Origin: Actinomycetospora sp. NBRC 106378
GTDB lineage: Bacteria > Actinomycetota > Actinomycetes > Mycobacteriales > Pseudonocardiaceae
Assembly: GCF_030269685.1 (NCBI RefSeq)
Contig: NZ_BSTT01000002.1
Span: forward strand, 1 to 64,000
Direction: 5' to 3'
DNA: 64,000 nucleotides
The notes below the pieces were generated by a model, which searched no databases, was not told the origin of the DNA, and saw only the letters and a program-made list of their open reading frames with translations. The stretch's first letter is position 1. Each line of letters starts with the position of its first letter. Below, in pieces: positions 40,094 through 49,167 of the stretch. The position numbers and the translations under genes were made by a program.

Positions 40094-41668
40094 TCAGCGC
40101 CCTCCGTAGTGCATCGCGTGGGTGTCCCGGACGACGTTCTTCTGGATCTTCCCGGTCGAGGTCCGGGGCAGTTCGGACTCGACGATCACGGCCTTCGGCA
40201 CCTTGTAGCCGTCGAGGCGCTCCTTCAGGGCGGCCGTGAGCCTCTCCGCGTCGATCGTCGCGCCCGGCTTCGGCACCACGACGGCGGTGATCGCCTCGCT
40301 CCACCGTGCGTGCGGCAGCCCGACCACCACCACCTCGGCGACGTCGGGCTCGGCGTCGTAGACCGCCCGCTCCACCTCGAGCGACGCGACGTTCTCGCCG
40401 CCGGTCTTGATGACGTCCTTCGTGCGGTCGGCGAACCACAGCACGCCGTCCTCGCCGAGGCGCCCGACGTCGCCGGAGTGGAACCAGCCGTGGGCGAACG
40501 CGGTCGCCGTCGCGGCCTCGTCGTGCAGGTAGCCCTGCATCGTCGACGGCCCGCGGTAGACGATCTCGCCCTGCTCGCCGCGCGGCAGCAACCCGCCGTC
40601 GGGACCCATGATTCCCACCTGCACCCCGGTCAGCGGGGTGCCGACCGCGCCGACGTGGCTGAGCTGGTGCTCGGGGCGGAAGAGCGTGGTGATGGGCGAC
40701 ATCTCGGTCTGCCCGAAGAGCAGCGCGAAGTCGCACCGGAACCCGTCGAGGCAGGCCTTGATCTGGGCCTCGGGCATGGGCGCCATGGCGTAGACGGCAC
40801 GCTTCAGCGAGCTCAGGTCGCGGTCGGCGAACGAGGGGTGGTCCAGGGCCGCGCGGTACATCATCGGCAGCCCGAAGACCTGGGTGATGCCCTCGGTCTC
40901 GATCGTCGTGAGGAAGCGTTCCGGGTCGAAGCCGCGGTGCACGTGGATCGTCGCGCCGACCACGATCGCGGGCGTGCAGAACGCGTTGAGCTGCGCGGTG
41001 TGGAACATCGGCATCATCGCGACGAACCGGTCGGCGGCCGTCCAGCCGGAATCGAGGGCGGCGGACATCGACTCGAGGTGGATGCCCAGGTGCTTGCCCA
41101 CCACGCCCTTGGGGAACGACGTCGTGCCCGAGGTGTAGAGGTAGCTGAGCGCCGCCCGGTCGTCGATCAGCACCTCGACGGGGGAGTCGTCGGTCGACTC
41201 GAGGTCGGCCAGCGTCTGCCCGTCGGCTGTCCCGGTACCGGGCGCGACGAGCACCTCGGCCACCGAAGGGACCTTCCCGACGGCGGCCGTGATCGGCTCC
41301 AGCAGCTGGCTCTCGACGACGACGCCGCGGGCCTGTGAGTGCCCGAGGACGTAGGCGACCTCGTCGGGGCGCCAGCCGAGGTTGATCGGCACGCACACGA
41401 CACCCGTCTTCGCGCAGGCGTAGTAGACGGCGAGGAACTCGGCGCTGTTGCCGGCGGCGAGCGCGAGAGCGTCGCCGACGGCGTAACCGCGGGCGAGGAG
41501 GCCGTGGGCGAGCCGGTTCACCCAGGCGTCGAACTGGGCGTAGGTGAAGCGCCGGGGGCCGTCGACGACGGCGAGCTGCTCCGGCCGGGCGAAGGCGCTG
41601 CGGGTCAGGGCGTCGCCGACGTTGACCCGCTGGATGAGGTTCTGTCCGAGGTCCCGCTGCCGGTCCAT
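40094..41668 (-). CDS. AMP-dependent acyl-CoA synthetase (second ligase of the operon)
   Basis: A 524-residue ANL-superfamily ligase: P-loop YTSGTTSFPKGV (about 175-186), FGQTEMSPITTL (about 305), GWFHSGDVGRLGEDG hinge and SELPRTSTGKIQKN at the C-terminus. It activates a fatty or branched acid. The start overlaps the acyl-CoA dehydrogenase stop (TGATG). Confidence 0.93.
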   Translation of the reverse strand: MDRQRDLGQNLIQRVNVGDALTRSAFARPEQLAVVDGPRRFTYAQFDAWVNRLAHGLLARGYAVGDALALAAGNSAEFLAVYYACAKTGVVCVPINLGWRPDEVAYVLGHSQARGVVVESQLLEPITAAVGKVPSVAEVLVAPGTGTADGQTLADLESTDDSPVEVLIDDRAALSYLYTSGTTSFPKGVVGKHLGIHLESMSAALDSGWTAADRFVAMMPMFHTAQLNAFCTPAIVVGATIHVHRGFDPERFLTTIETEGITQVFGLPMMYRAALDHPSFADRDLSSLKRAVYAMAPMPEAQIKACLDGFRCDFALLFGQTEMSPITTLFRPEHQLSHVGAVGTPLTGVQVGIMGPDGGLLPRGEQGEIVYRGPSTMQGYLHDEAATATAFAHGWFHSGDVGRLGEDGVLWFADRTKDVIKTGGENVASLEVERAVYDAEPDVAEVVVVGLPHARWSEAITAVVVPKPGATIDAERLTAALKERLDGYKVPKAVIVESELPRTSTGKIQKNVVRDTHAMHYGGR

Positions 41669-42819
41669 CAGTACGACCTCGGGAGACCCAGGGTCGTCTG
41701 CGCGACGAAGTTCAGCACCATCTCGCGGTTGACCGGCGCGATCCGCAGCAGGCGGGCGAGGCCCCAGTAGGGGAGGAGGCCGAACTCCTGCGAGACCCCG
41801 TTGCCGCCGTGGGTCTGCATCGCGGCGTCGCACGCGGCGAGCGCGGCCTCGGCGGCGGCGTACTTCGCCATGTTCGATGCCTCGCCGGCCGGGAGGCCCC
41901 GGTCGTGCAGCCAGGCGGCCTTCTGCGTCATGAGCGCGGCGAGCTCGGTCTCGATCTTGGCCTTGGCGAGCGGATGCGACACGCCCTGGTGGGTGCCGAT
42001 CGGGCGCCCCCACACCTCCCGGTCGTTCGCGTAGCGGGTCGCCTTCGCCAGGGCGTAGCGGGCGATGCCGACGCACAGCGCGGCGCCGGTGATCCGCTCG
42101 GGGTTGAGGCCGTGGAAGACCTGCCTGAACCCCTGGTTCTCGTCGCCGACCAGCGCGGACGCGGGCACCCGGACGTCGTCGAAGCGCAGCGTGAACTGCT
42201 TCTCCGGCAGCAGCACGTCCACCGGCAGCGGCACCTTCTGCAGGCCGTCGGCGTCGGTGGGGACGAGGAACAGCGAGAGCTGCGCCTTCCCTCTCGCGTC
42301 GGTGCCGGTGCGCGCGACGAGCAGCAGCGCCTCGGCCTCGTCGACCCCGGAGATGTAGTACTTCTCGCCGCGGATGACCCACTCGTCGCCCTCGCGGCGG
42401 GCGTTCGTCGCGAGCTGGTGGGTGTTGGAGCCGGCGCCCGGCTCGGTGATCGCGAAGACCACCTTGTCCCGGCCCGACGCGAGGCCCGGCAGCCACTCCT
42501 TGCGCTGCTCTTCGGTGCCGTACTCGGCGATCACCGCCGCCGAGATCGCGTGCGTGACCAGGAGAAGCAGCATCGGTGCCCCGGCCGCCGCGGTCTCCTC
42601 GCAGACGAGCGCGAGCTCGACCAGCCCGCCGCCCCCGCCGCCGTACGCCTCGGGCACGGAGACGCCGACGTAGCCGGCGTCGCCGAGCGCGTGCCACAGC
42701 TCGGTGCACTCGGCGCCGCGCCGGGCGTGGTCGACGTAGTAGTCGCCCCCGTACGGTGCCGACACCGATGCGACGGCGGCCCGCAGGTCGCGGTGCTCGT
42801 CGGTCTCCACGAAGTCCAC
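41668..42819 (-). CDS. Acyl-CoA dehydrogenase
   Basis: A 383-residue FAD acyl-CoA dehydrogenase. FAITEPGAGSN (about 135-145) and GEKYYISGVDEAEALLLVART (about 163-183) are the flavin-site segments; MQTHGGNGVSQEFGL (about 340-354) is the C-terminal signature. It is the first gene of the eight-gene catabolic operon, divergent from the TetR regulator. Confidence 0.93.
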   Translation of the reverse strand: MDFVETDEHRDLRAAVASVSAPYGGDYYVDHARRGAECTELWHALGDAGYVGVSVPEAYGGGGGGLVELALVCEETAAAGAPMLLLLVTHAISAAVIAEYGTEEQRKEWLPGLASGRDKVVFAITEPGAGSNTHQLATNARREGDEWVIRGEKYYISGVDEAEALLLVARTGTDARGKAQLSLFLVPTDADGLQKVPLPVDVLLPEKQFTLRFDDVRVPASALVGDENQGFRQVFHGLNPERITGAALCVGIARYALAKATRYANDREVWGRPIGTHQGVSHPLAKAKIETELAALMTQKAAWLHDRGLPAGEASNMAKYAAAEAALAACDAAMQTHGGNGVSQEFGLLPYWGLARLLRIAPVNREMVLNFVAQTTLGLPRSY

Positions 42820-42847
42820 GCCGACTCCTCCGCTCCACGGCAGCGTT

Positions 42848-42863
42848 GTGACTGGCCGTTCAC
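42848..42863. promoter_or_regulatory. Candidate TetR operator
   Basis: GTGACTGGCCGTTCAC is a 16-bp imperfect palindrome (12 of 16 positions) in the 134-bp gap between the acyl-CoA dehydrogenase and the divergent TetR gene, well placed to block both promoters. Confidence 0.5.
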
Positions 42864-42953
42864 TCGCGGCGTACCGTAGCGTCCCGGACGGCGGGCCGGA
42901 AGGTGCCTGCGGCGACGAGTCCGGCCACGGTCGGAGCCCCCGGGGAGGCGGAC

Positions 42954-43628
42954 ATGGCGGAACCGGACGTGCCCGTCGCGCTGGCCGAGGTGGCGGACGT
43001 GAGCCGCGCCCAGTCCCGTCGGCCCCGCCGTCGGGACCCCGCCCGGAAGGACCGCATCCTCGCCGCCGCGGCGGAGCTGGTGGCGAGGCACGGCTACCAC
43101 GCGGTCGGGATGGCCGACATCGGCGCGGCCGCGGGCATCGTCGGGTCGGGCATCTACCGGCACTTCGGCTCGAAGTCGGCCCTGCTCTCCGCGCTGCTCG
43201 AGCAGCTGATGGGCGAAATGCAGTCCAGCGCGGCGGCCGCGGTCGCCGAGGCGGCGGACGACCGGGACGCCCTCGAACGGCTCGTCGTGAACCACGTCCG
43301 GTTCGCCATCGAGGACCGTCGGCTGCTGCAGGTCTACTACCGCGAGGCGCACCACCTGCCCGAGGAGGACCTCCGACGGCTGCGCCGCGCGCAGCGGCAC
43401 TACGTCGAGGAGTGGGTCATCGTGCTGGCGCCGCTGCGGCGCGAGCTGTCCGACGCCGAGCTGCGCGTCGTGGTGCACGGGGCGCTGGGCACGACGCAGG
43501 CCGTGCTGTTCCACCACAGCGGGCTCCCGGCGGACCGGCTCGCCGAGATGCTGGTCGGGATGGCGCGCAGCGTGTTGGGCTCCGCGTCGGGGGAGCGTGT
43601 GCCGGCGTCCGTGCGCGACGAGGGGTGA
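42954..43628 (+). CDS. TetR-family regulator of the acyl-CoA operon
   Basis: A 224-residue TetR protein with the HTH segment RKDRILAAAAELVARHGYHAVGMADIGAAAGI and SGIYRHFGSKSALL. ATG at 42954 is chosen because GGGGAGGCGG precedes it; GTG at 42903 is the longer option. It is divergent from the eight-gene operon and likely represses it until an acyl-CoA ligand accumulates. Confidence 0.9.
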   Translation: MAEPDVPVALAEVADVSRAQSRRPRRRDPARKDRILAAAAELVARHGYHAVGMADIGAAAGIVGSGIYRHFGSKSALLSALLEQLMGEMQSSAAAAVAEAADDRDALERLVVNHVRFAIEDRRLLQVYYREAHHLPEEDLRRLRRAQRHYVEEWVIVLAPLRRELSDAELRVVVHGALGTTQAVLFHHSGLPADRLAEMLVGMARSVLGSASGERVPASVRDEG

Positions 43629-43878
43629 CCGGAGCGGCGCAGACCGCTCCCTGGAACCCGTGCACCTGTCGAGCCGCGATCGCCCCTGGCGGACCACGCG
43701 GCAGGACCGGTGCCGGTGTCACCGGTTCTGCGGCGCCGCGCGTGGACCCGGCCGGTTCCCGGCCCGTGATCGAGGGCCGATGACGGCGGCTTTGTGAATC
43801 GTCGATAACTCGGGGCTTGCGTTCACCCGGGCCTGCTGGGAATGCTGCACGTCACACCGCAGCGGCAGGGAGGCCCGT
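43629..43878. other. Intergenic region
   Basis: About 250 bp without a gene I can support. It contains a relatively AT-rich stretch (TTTGTGAATCGTCGATAACT, about 43792-43811) that may be the promoter of the following ligase gene, whose ribosome-binding site is GGGAGG just before the GTG. Confidence 0.4.
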
Positions 43879-45543
43879 GTGGACCTGGACGCCATCACGT
43901 TCGACGTCACGACGCTGCGGGGTCGGCGCGCCGTCCACCGGTGGGAGCGCACGTCGGTCGGCGACGTCTTCGAGCGTCTCACCTGGAGCTATCCCGACCA
44001 GGTCGCGATCGTCGGCCGCCCCGGCGCCTACGCCGACGAGCGCTTCGCCGCCGTGACCTACCGCGAAGCCGACCGGGCCGCCAACCGGGTGGCCAACGCC
44101 CTGATCGACCGGGGGCTCGAGCCCGGCGCGCGGGTGCTGCTGTTCTGCGAGAACTCGGTCGAGGCCTACCTGGCGAAGATCGGCATCGCGAAGGCCGGCC
44201 TGGTGGCGATGCCGCTGAACCCGAACCTCGCCCCCGACGTCGTCGAGCACCTCATCGCCCACGCCGAGCCCGGGTTCGCGATCGTCGACGCCGAGACCTT
44301 CCCGCGCGCGGCCCGCGCCTTCGAGGCGGCGGGCCTCGCGCCCGGCGTCACGATCCCGATCGGCGGCGGCGCGGTCGAGGGCAGCCAGGACTTCACCGCG
44401 TTCGTCGACGCCGCGAGCGACGCCGAGCCCGACGTCGAGATCCACGGCGACGACATCTGGGAGATGCTCTTCACCTCCGGGACCACCGCCATGCCCAAGG
44501 GCGTGATGATCTCCCACTCCGCGAGTCACCTCGCGGCCCTGAACTTCGCGCTCTCGCTCACGCGCGGCACCGGCCTGGAGAACGAGGTCCGCGTCGGCAC
44601 CTTCCTGCCGATGATCTACCACGTCGGCGAGCTCATCTTCGCGCTCGCGGCGTTCGTGTCCGGCGGCACGCTCGTCCTGGGACGCCGCCCGATCCCGGCC
44701 GACGTGGCGGCTGCCGTCGCCGAGGAGCGGATCACCGCGCTGTGGGCGGGTTCGCCGCAGTTCGTCACGGCGCTGACCAAGGAGTTCGAGGGGCTCGAGG
44801 TGTCGTGCCTCGACGTCCTGGTCTACGGCTGGGGTGCGCTGCCGCCGGAGGTCTACGACCGGCTGATGCAGCAGGCCGGCGACCCCGTCGTGCTCGGGAT
44901 CTTCGGCCAGACCGAGGCGATCGCCTGCTACCGCTTCTGGCCCCGCCGCTGGTCGGAGACCTACGCGGCCACGGCTCCCGTCGTGAACTACGTCGGACTG
45001 CCGAGCCCGCTGCTCGCCTCCGACGTGTTCGACGACGACGGGGTCTCGCTGCGCGACCGCCCGGGCGTCCCCGGGGAGGTCGTCTACCGGACGCCGACCG
45101 TCACGGCCGGCTACTACCGCAACGAGGAGGCCACCCGCGAGGCCTTCCGCACCGGCTGGTTCCACTCCGGCGACAGCGCCGCGTTCGACGACGACGGGCT
45201 GCGCGTCGTCGTCGACCGCATCAAGGACATCGTCAAGACCGGCGGCGAGAACGTCTCCAGCCTCCGGGTCGAGGCGGCCCTCTACGCCCACCCGGCGGTC
45301 GAGCGGGTCGCGGTGATCGGGCTCCCGCACGAGCGGTGGGGTGAGGCCGTGACGGCCGTCGTCGTCGCGCGGTCCGAGGTGGCGGCGGAGGACCTGATCG
45401 CGCACTGCCGCGACCGGTTGGGCGGCTACGAGACCCCGAAGGCGGTCGTGTTCACCGACGAGCTGCCCGAGACCGTCGGCGGGAAGATCCTGAAGTACAA
45501 GCTGCGCGCGCGGTACGCCGACCTGTTCGCCGCGACGGTCTGA
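43879..45543 (+). CDS. AMP-dependent fatty acyl-CoA synthetase
   Basis: A 554-residue ANL ligase: P-loop FTSGTTAMPKGVMISHS (about 198-214), FGQTEAIACYRFW (about 345), GWFHSGDSAAFDDDG and a C-terminal LPETVGGKILKYKLR. GTG start with GGGAGG upstream. It is followed two bases later by an F420-type LLM enzyme, so the two form a unit. The substrate is unknown. Confidence 0.92.
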   Translation: MDLDAITFDVTTLRGRRAVHRWERTSVGDVFERLTWSYPDQVAIVGRPGAYADERFAAVTYREADRAANRVANALIDRGLEPGARVLLFCENSVEAYLAKIGIAKAGLVAMPLNPNLAPDVVEHLIAHAEPGFAIVDAETFPRAARAFEAAGLAPGVTIPIGGGAVEGSQDFTAFVDAASDAEPDVEIHGDDIWEMLFTSGTTAMPKGVMISHSASHLAALNFALSLTRGTGLENEVRVGTFLPMIYHVGELIFALAAFVSGGTLVLGRRPIPADVAAAVAEERITALWAGSPQFVTALTKEFEGLEVSCLDVLVYGWGALPPEVYDRLMQQAGDPVVLGIFGQTEAIACYRFWPRRWSETYAATAPVVNYVGLPSPLLASDVFDDDGVSLRDRPGVPGEVVYRTPTVTAGYYRNEEATREAFRTGWFHSGDSAAFDDDGLRVVVDRIKDIVKTGGENVSSLRVEAALYAHPAVERVAVIGLPHERWGEAVTAVVVARSEVAAEDLIAHCRDRLGGYETPKAVVFTDELPETVGGKILKYKLRARYADLFAATV

Positions 45544-45544
45544 G

Positions 45545-46558
45545 GTGCGGATCGGCGTCAACGTCGGGCACTTCGCGGGGGCGCCGCCGGCCGACCTCGC
45601 CGCGCGGCTGCGGGAGATCGACGAGTTCGGGTTCGCCTCGGTGTGGTTCGCCGAGGCGTACGGGTCGGACGTGTTCACCCCGCTCGCGTTCGCGGCGGCG
45701 CTGACCTCGCGGGTCCGGCTCGGGACCGCCGTCGCGCAGGTCCCCGCGCGCACCCCGGCGGCGACGGCGATGGCCGCGACGACGCTCGACCACCTGTCGG
45801 GCGGTCGGGTCGTGCTGGGGGTCGGGGCGTCCGGGCCGCAGGTGTCGGAGGGCTGGCACGGCGTCCCGTACGCGCGCCCGCTGGCCCGGACCCGGGAGTA
45901 CGTGTCGGTGCTCCGGCAGGTGCTGGCCCGCGAGGCACCCGTGCGGAACGACGGCGAGTTCTTCCCCCTGCCGTCGCCGGGCTCGGAGCTGGGCAAACCG
46001 CTGCGCTCCTCGCTGCACCCCTACCGCGCCGCGCTGCCGGTGATGCTCGGCGCGGAGGGCCCGCGCAACGTCGCGCTCTCCGCCGAGATCGCCGACGGCT
46101 GGCTCGCGATGTTCCTCGCGCCGGCGTTCGACGACGTGTACCGGTCGTCTCTCGACGAGGGCTTCGCCAAGCGGGGTGGCCGACCGGAGGGCTTCGAGGT
46201 GGTCGCGACGGTGCCCGTGGTGATCGACGACGACGTCGAGCGCGCCGCCGACCGGCTCCGCCCCGACCTCGCGCTCTACATGGGCGGCATGGGCGCGCGC
46301 GGCGCGAACTTCCACCACGACGTGTTCGTGCGCATGGGCTACGGCGCCGTCGCGCAGCGGGTGCAGGAGCTCTACCTCGACCGGCGCAAGGACGAGGCGG
46401 CGGCGGCGATCCCGACCGAGCTGGTCGAGCAGGTGTCGCTGATCGGCCCGGTGTCGCGGGTGCGGCGGGAGCTCGACCGGTGGGACGGGACGGTCGTCGA
46501 CGAGATCGCCGTGCAGGGGTTGCCCGACGACCTCGCGGCGGTGGCGCGCCTGCTCTGA
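45545..46558 (+). CDS. LLM-class, F420-type oxidoreductase
   Basis: A 337-residue luciferase-like protein of the kind annotated as F420-dependent in actinomycetes: GFASVWFAEAYGSDVFTPLAF (about 29-49), VPARTPAATAMAATTLDHLSGGR and LGVGASGPQVSEGWHG (about 97-112). It may act on an alcohol, ketone or acyl-CoA-derived intermediate made by the preceding ligase. It has no sulfur-type leader, unlike the LLM genes at the left of the window. Confidence 0.87.
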   Translation: MRIGVNVGHFAGAPPADLAARLREIDEFGFASVWFAEAYGSDVFTPLAFAAALTSRVRLGTAVAQVPARTPAATAMAATTLDHLSGGRVVLGVGASGPQVSEGWHGVPYARPLARTREYVSVLRQVLAREAPVRNDGEFFPLPSPGSELGKPLRSSLHPYRAALPVMLGAEGPRNVALSAEIADGWLAMFLAPAFDDVYRSSLDEGFAKRGGRPEGFEVVATVPVVIDDDVERAADRLRPDLALYMGGMGARGANFHHDVFVRMGYGAVAQRVQELYLDRRKDEAAAAIPTELVEQVSLIGPVSRVRRELDRWDGTVVDEIAVQGLPDDLAAVARLL

Positions 46559-46567
46559 CCCTCCTCC

Positions 46568-46614
46568 GTGGCAGGAAAGCGTCGTTGCTGGCGTCCAGTG
46601 GCAGGTTCGCCACA
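46568..46614. repeat. GTGGCAGGAAAGCG repeat, copy 4
   Basis: GTGGCAGGAAAGCGTCGTTG, then CTGGCGTCCA and a direct second GTGGCAGG followed by TTCGCCAC. It lies between convergent genes at 46558 and 46622, nearly filling the gap. Confidence 0.75.
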
Positions 46615-46621
46615 TCGTCGA

Positions 46622-47242
46622 TCAGACCGGCAGGTGCGGGCGGCTCCCCGGGACGTGGACCACGGTGATCAGGCCCTCGACGCCGCGTCGGAAGGTCTCG
46701 CCGATGTCGCCGGCGTCGTCGATGGACGCCGCGCTCATGGCGCCGTCGCGCAGCATCAGGAAGTGCCGTGCGGCGCGCTCGGGTCGCGGCCCCTCGTCGT
46801 CGTCCCGGTAGACCTCGACGAAGAGGTCGCGGAGGGCTCCGACGAACCATGAGCGGTGCGCGCCCACCTCGCGGTGGACCGGGTCGTCGGGGTCGGGGAA
46901 CTCGGCCGCCGCGCGGAGGAAGGCGCAGCCGCGGAACTCCGGGCGGGCGAGGTCCTCCCCGATGGACGTGGCGATGCCCCGCAGGGCGTCCGCGGGCGCC
47001 GGTGCGTTCTCGACGGCCGCCCGCACCCGCTCCCGAACCTGCGCGTCGGCCCCGCGCAGGTACGCGAGCACGAGGTCGTCCTTCGACGGGAAGTGCCGGT
47101 AGAAGGTCGCGCGGGTCACCCGCGCCTCGGACACGAGCCGGTCCACGCCGACCGCGCGGATGCCCTCGCCGTAGAAGAGCCGTCCGGCGGTCGCCAGCAG
47201 GCGCTCCCGGGCCTCGGAGCGGATCGGGTCGGTCGGCGGCAC
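46622..47242 (-). CDS. TetR-family regulator
   Basis: A 206-residue TetR protein: EARERLLATAGRLFYGEGIRAVGVDRLV and ARVTRATFYRHFPSKDDLVLAYL form the HTH. Two matching palindromes in the gap to the divergent membrane-protein gene are its likely operators. Confidence 0.9.
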   Translation of the reverse strand: MPPTDPIRSEARERLLATAGRLFYGEGIRAVGVDRLVSEARVTRATFYRHFPSKDDLVLAYLRGADAQVRERVRAAVENAPAPADALRGIATSIGEDLARPEFRGCAFLRAAAEFPDPDDPVHREVGAHRSWFVGALRDLFVEVYRDDDEGPRPERAARHFLMLRDGAMSAASIDDAGDIGETFRRGVEGLITVVHVPGSRPHLPV

Positions 47243-47260
47243 GACCGCACGCTAACAGAA

Positions 47261-47274
47261 AGAACGATCGGTCT
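47261..47274. promoter_or_regulatory. TetR operator candidate 1
   Basis: AGAACGATCGGTCT, an imperfect palindrome upstream of the TetR start, matching the site at 47314-47327 (shared pattern AGAAyGrTCGkTCT). Confidence 0.6.
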
Positions 47275-47313
47275 TGTGTTCGCCGCCGGAGTGGTGCAGG
47301 GTCGGCGGCAGAA

Positions 47314-47327
47314 AGAATGGTCGTTCT
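47314..47327. promoter_or_regulatory. TetR operator candidate 2
   Basis: AGAATGGTCGTTCT, 15 bp before the start of the membrane-protein gene and 53 bp from the other site. Binding here would block that gene. Confidence 0.6.
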
Positions 47328-47342
47328 ACCGAGGGAGTCACG

Positions 47343-47906
47343 ATGTCGACCACCACCTCCGCCACGGTTGCCCCTCCGGCGTCGGCCGGCCGGGAGCAGG
47401 TCCCGCTCCTGCTCGCCCGCGCCCTGGTCGCGGTGGCCTGGGCCCTCGTGGTCTGGCTCGTCGCGCCCGGCGTCGGGTGGGGTGCGGCGATCCTGCTGGC
47501 GCTCTACCCCGTGGCCGACCTGGTCCTCGTCGGGCTGGACGCGCGGCGCTCCGGGGCGACGGCGCGCATCGGGCTGGTGGCCAACGCGGCGCTCAGTGCG
47601 CTCGCCGCCGTGGCCCTCGTGGTGGCGGCCACCCAGGACGTGCCGAGCGTGCTGCGGGTGTGGGGAGTCTGGGCCGTGGTCGCGGGCCTGGGGCAGTTCG
47701 TCGTGGCGCTGTCCCGACGGCGGGTCCGCCGCGGCCAGTGGCCGCTGGTCGCGAGCGGTGGGCTGTCCTGCGTGGTCGGGATCGGCTTCGTCGTCATGGC
47801 CGCCGGGCCGGCTCCCGTGCTGACGCCGCTGGCCGGGTACGCGCTGGCCGGTGCGGTGTTCGCCCTCGTCGGGCTGGTCCGGCTGCGCAGCTCCTCGCGC
47901 GCCTGA
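47343..47906 (+). CDS. Multi-pass membrane protein, TetR-controlled
   Basis: A 187-residue protein with about six hydrophobic helices (LLARALVAVAWALVVWLV, GWGAAILLALYPVADLVLVG, ANAALSALAAVALVVAA and three more). It resembles small DUF308-like membrane proteins, but I cannot assign a family with certainty. The divergent TetR and paired operators suggest it responds to a compound the TetR senses. Confidence 0.75.
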   Translation: MSTTTSATVAPPASAGREQVPLLLARALVAVAWALVVWLVAPGVGWGAAILLALYPVADLVLVGLDARRSGATARIGLVANAALSALAAVALVVAATQDVPSVLRVWGVWAVVAGLGQFVVALSRRRVRRGQWPLVASGGLSCVVGIGFVVMAAGPAPVLTPLAGYALAGAVFALVGLVRLRSSSRA

Positions 47907-47950
47907 GACTGTCGGACCCCTGGTGCACCCTCCGAACATGAGTTCGAACG

Positions 47951-48364
47951 ATGGGGGATGCGATGTGCGGGATGTGCGACGGGTCGACCAGGGGTGCGGA
48001 GCTCCGGAAGATGATGGACCTGGTCGAGCGGTACGGCTGGGCGATCCAGTTCGTCGAGGGTGAGAAGGTCCGGGCGCAGTGGGCCTACACCGTCGGTCTC
48101 GCGCGGCACGGGCTTCCGGAGTTCGTGGTGACGGGCTTGCGGCCGGAGCGCGCGGGCGTCCTGCTGAACGACACGGCGCACGGCGTCCTGTGCCACGAGG
48201 AGCGCTGGGACCCCGGCCAGCGGTTCCGGGTGTCCGACCGCATGCGGATCGAGGTGGTCAAGGTGTCCCGTCCCGATGCGCACCTCGGCACGGCCGTCGC
48301 GCTGTTCCCCGACCAGCCGTTGCAGGCGCTCCAACTCGTGTGGTGTGACGGCCGGGGGCGCTAG
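47951..48364 (+). CDS. DUF4262 domain protein
   Basis: A 137-residue protein of the DUF4262 type: LVERYGWAIQFVEGE, AYTVGLARHGLPEFVVTGL and RMRIEVVKVSRPDAHLG are characteristic. The function of the family is unknown. Other ATG codons at 47963 and just after are possible starts; GGGGG before 47963 could serve as its ribosome site. The N-terminus has two Cys (CGMC). Confidence 0.78.
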   Translation: MGDAMCGMCDGSTRGAELRKMMDLVERYGWAIQFVEGEKVRAQWAYTVGLARHGLPEFVVTGLRPERAGVLLNDTAHGVLCHEERWDPGQRFRVSDRMRIEVVKVSRPDAHLGTAVALFPDQPLQALQLVWCDGRGR

Positions 48365-48399
48365 CCCTGGAATCCGCGGTTCAACGGCGGAGGCGGTGG

Positions 48400-49065
48400 T
48401 CAGCCCGTGCTCGGCCCCCGGAGTCGCAGGGGGACGTAGTGGAAGCCGTCGCGCTGATAAGGCTGGCCGGGGGCCACGTCCACCGGGTGCGCGAACTCCG
48501 GCCCGTCGGTGACGAAGGTGTGGAACTCGCCGTTCTCTCCGCACGGGTCGACGCCGGGCGGGAGGTCGCGCAGGAGGTCCTCGTCCCAGACACGCCCGAC
48601 GATCTCGGGCGGCGCCTGGCTGGGGTCGACGCACACGATCACCGCACGGAGTCCGGCGTCGAGCATGCGGCGGGCGAGGTGGTCGGTCGGACGGTCCCAG
48701 AGTGGGAAGCGGGGGCGGAGGCCGGTGCCGGCGAGGGACCGTTCGCGGTAGGCGCGGACGTCGGCGAGGAACAGGTCGCCGAACACCAGCTCGTCGACGC
48801 CCTCCGCGCGCAGGGCGGCCGACGCGGCGCCGTTGCGCGCCTCGTAGACGTCGTTCGGACACGGCCACGGCAGATCCACGGTTCGGAGGGGCAGCCCGAG
48901 GGCAGCCGCTTGGGCGTGGAGGCATGCGACGGGGACCCGGCTCATCGCCACCACGTCGCCGGTGACCGTCGTGAGCAGGCCGCTGACCTCGAGGTACGGA
49001 CGCACCTCGTGCAGCGCGAATGCCCCGTCCTTCCCGCACGACCAGCTCGTGAACGCCTTCGGCAC
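48400..49065 (-). CDS. Dph6-like PP-loop ATPase with a changed motif
   Basis: A 221-residue protein of the diphthine-ammonia-ligase-like (DUF71) family. The usual PP-loop SGGKDS reads SCGKDG here (residues 8-13), so the last Ser is Gly. EGVDELVFGDLFLADVRAYRE and CGENGEFHTFVTDGP (about 175-189) are family hallmarks. Bacteria lack diphthamide, so the substrate is unknown; activity may be altered by the loop change. Confidence 0.85.
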   Translation of the reverse strand: MPKAFTSWSCGKDGAFALHEVRPYLEVSGLLTTVTGDVVAMSRVPVACLHAQAAALGLPLRTVDLPWPCPNDVYEARNGAASAALRAEGVDELVFGDLFLADVRAYRERSLAGTGLRPRFPLWDRPTDHLARRMLDAGLRAVIVCVDPSQAPPEIVGRVWDEDLLRDLPPGVDPCGENGEFHTFVTDGPEFAHPVDVAPGQPYQRDGFHYVPLRLRGPSTG

Positions 49066-49167
49066 GGCTCCACCGTAGGGCGGGCGAATCGTGTCGCGGT
49101 GTGACGGTTGGCGGCTCTACCGCGGGGTAATCTCGTGTTCTACGACGTCCTGTAGGAGGTACTCGTC

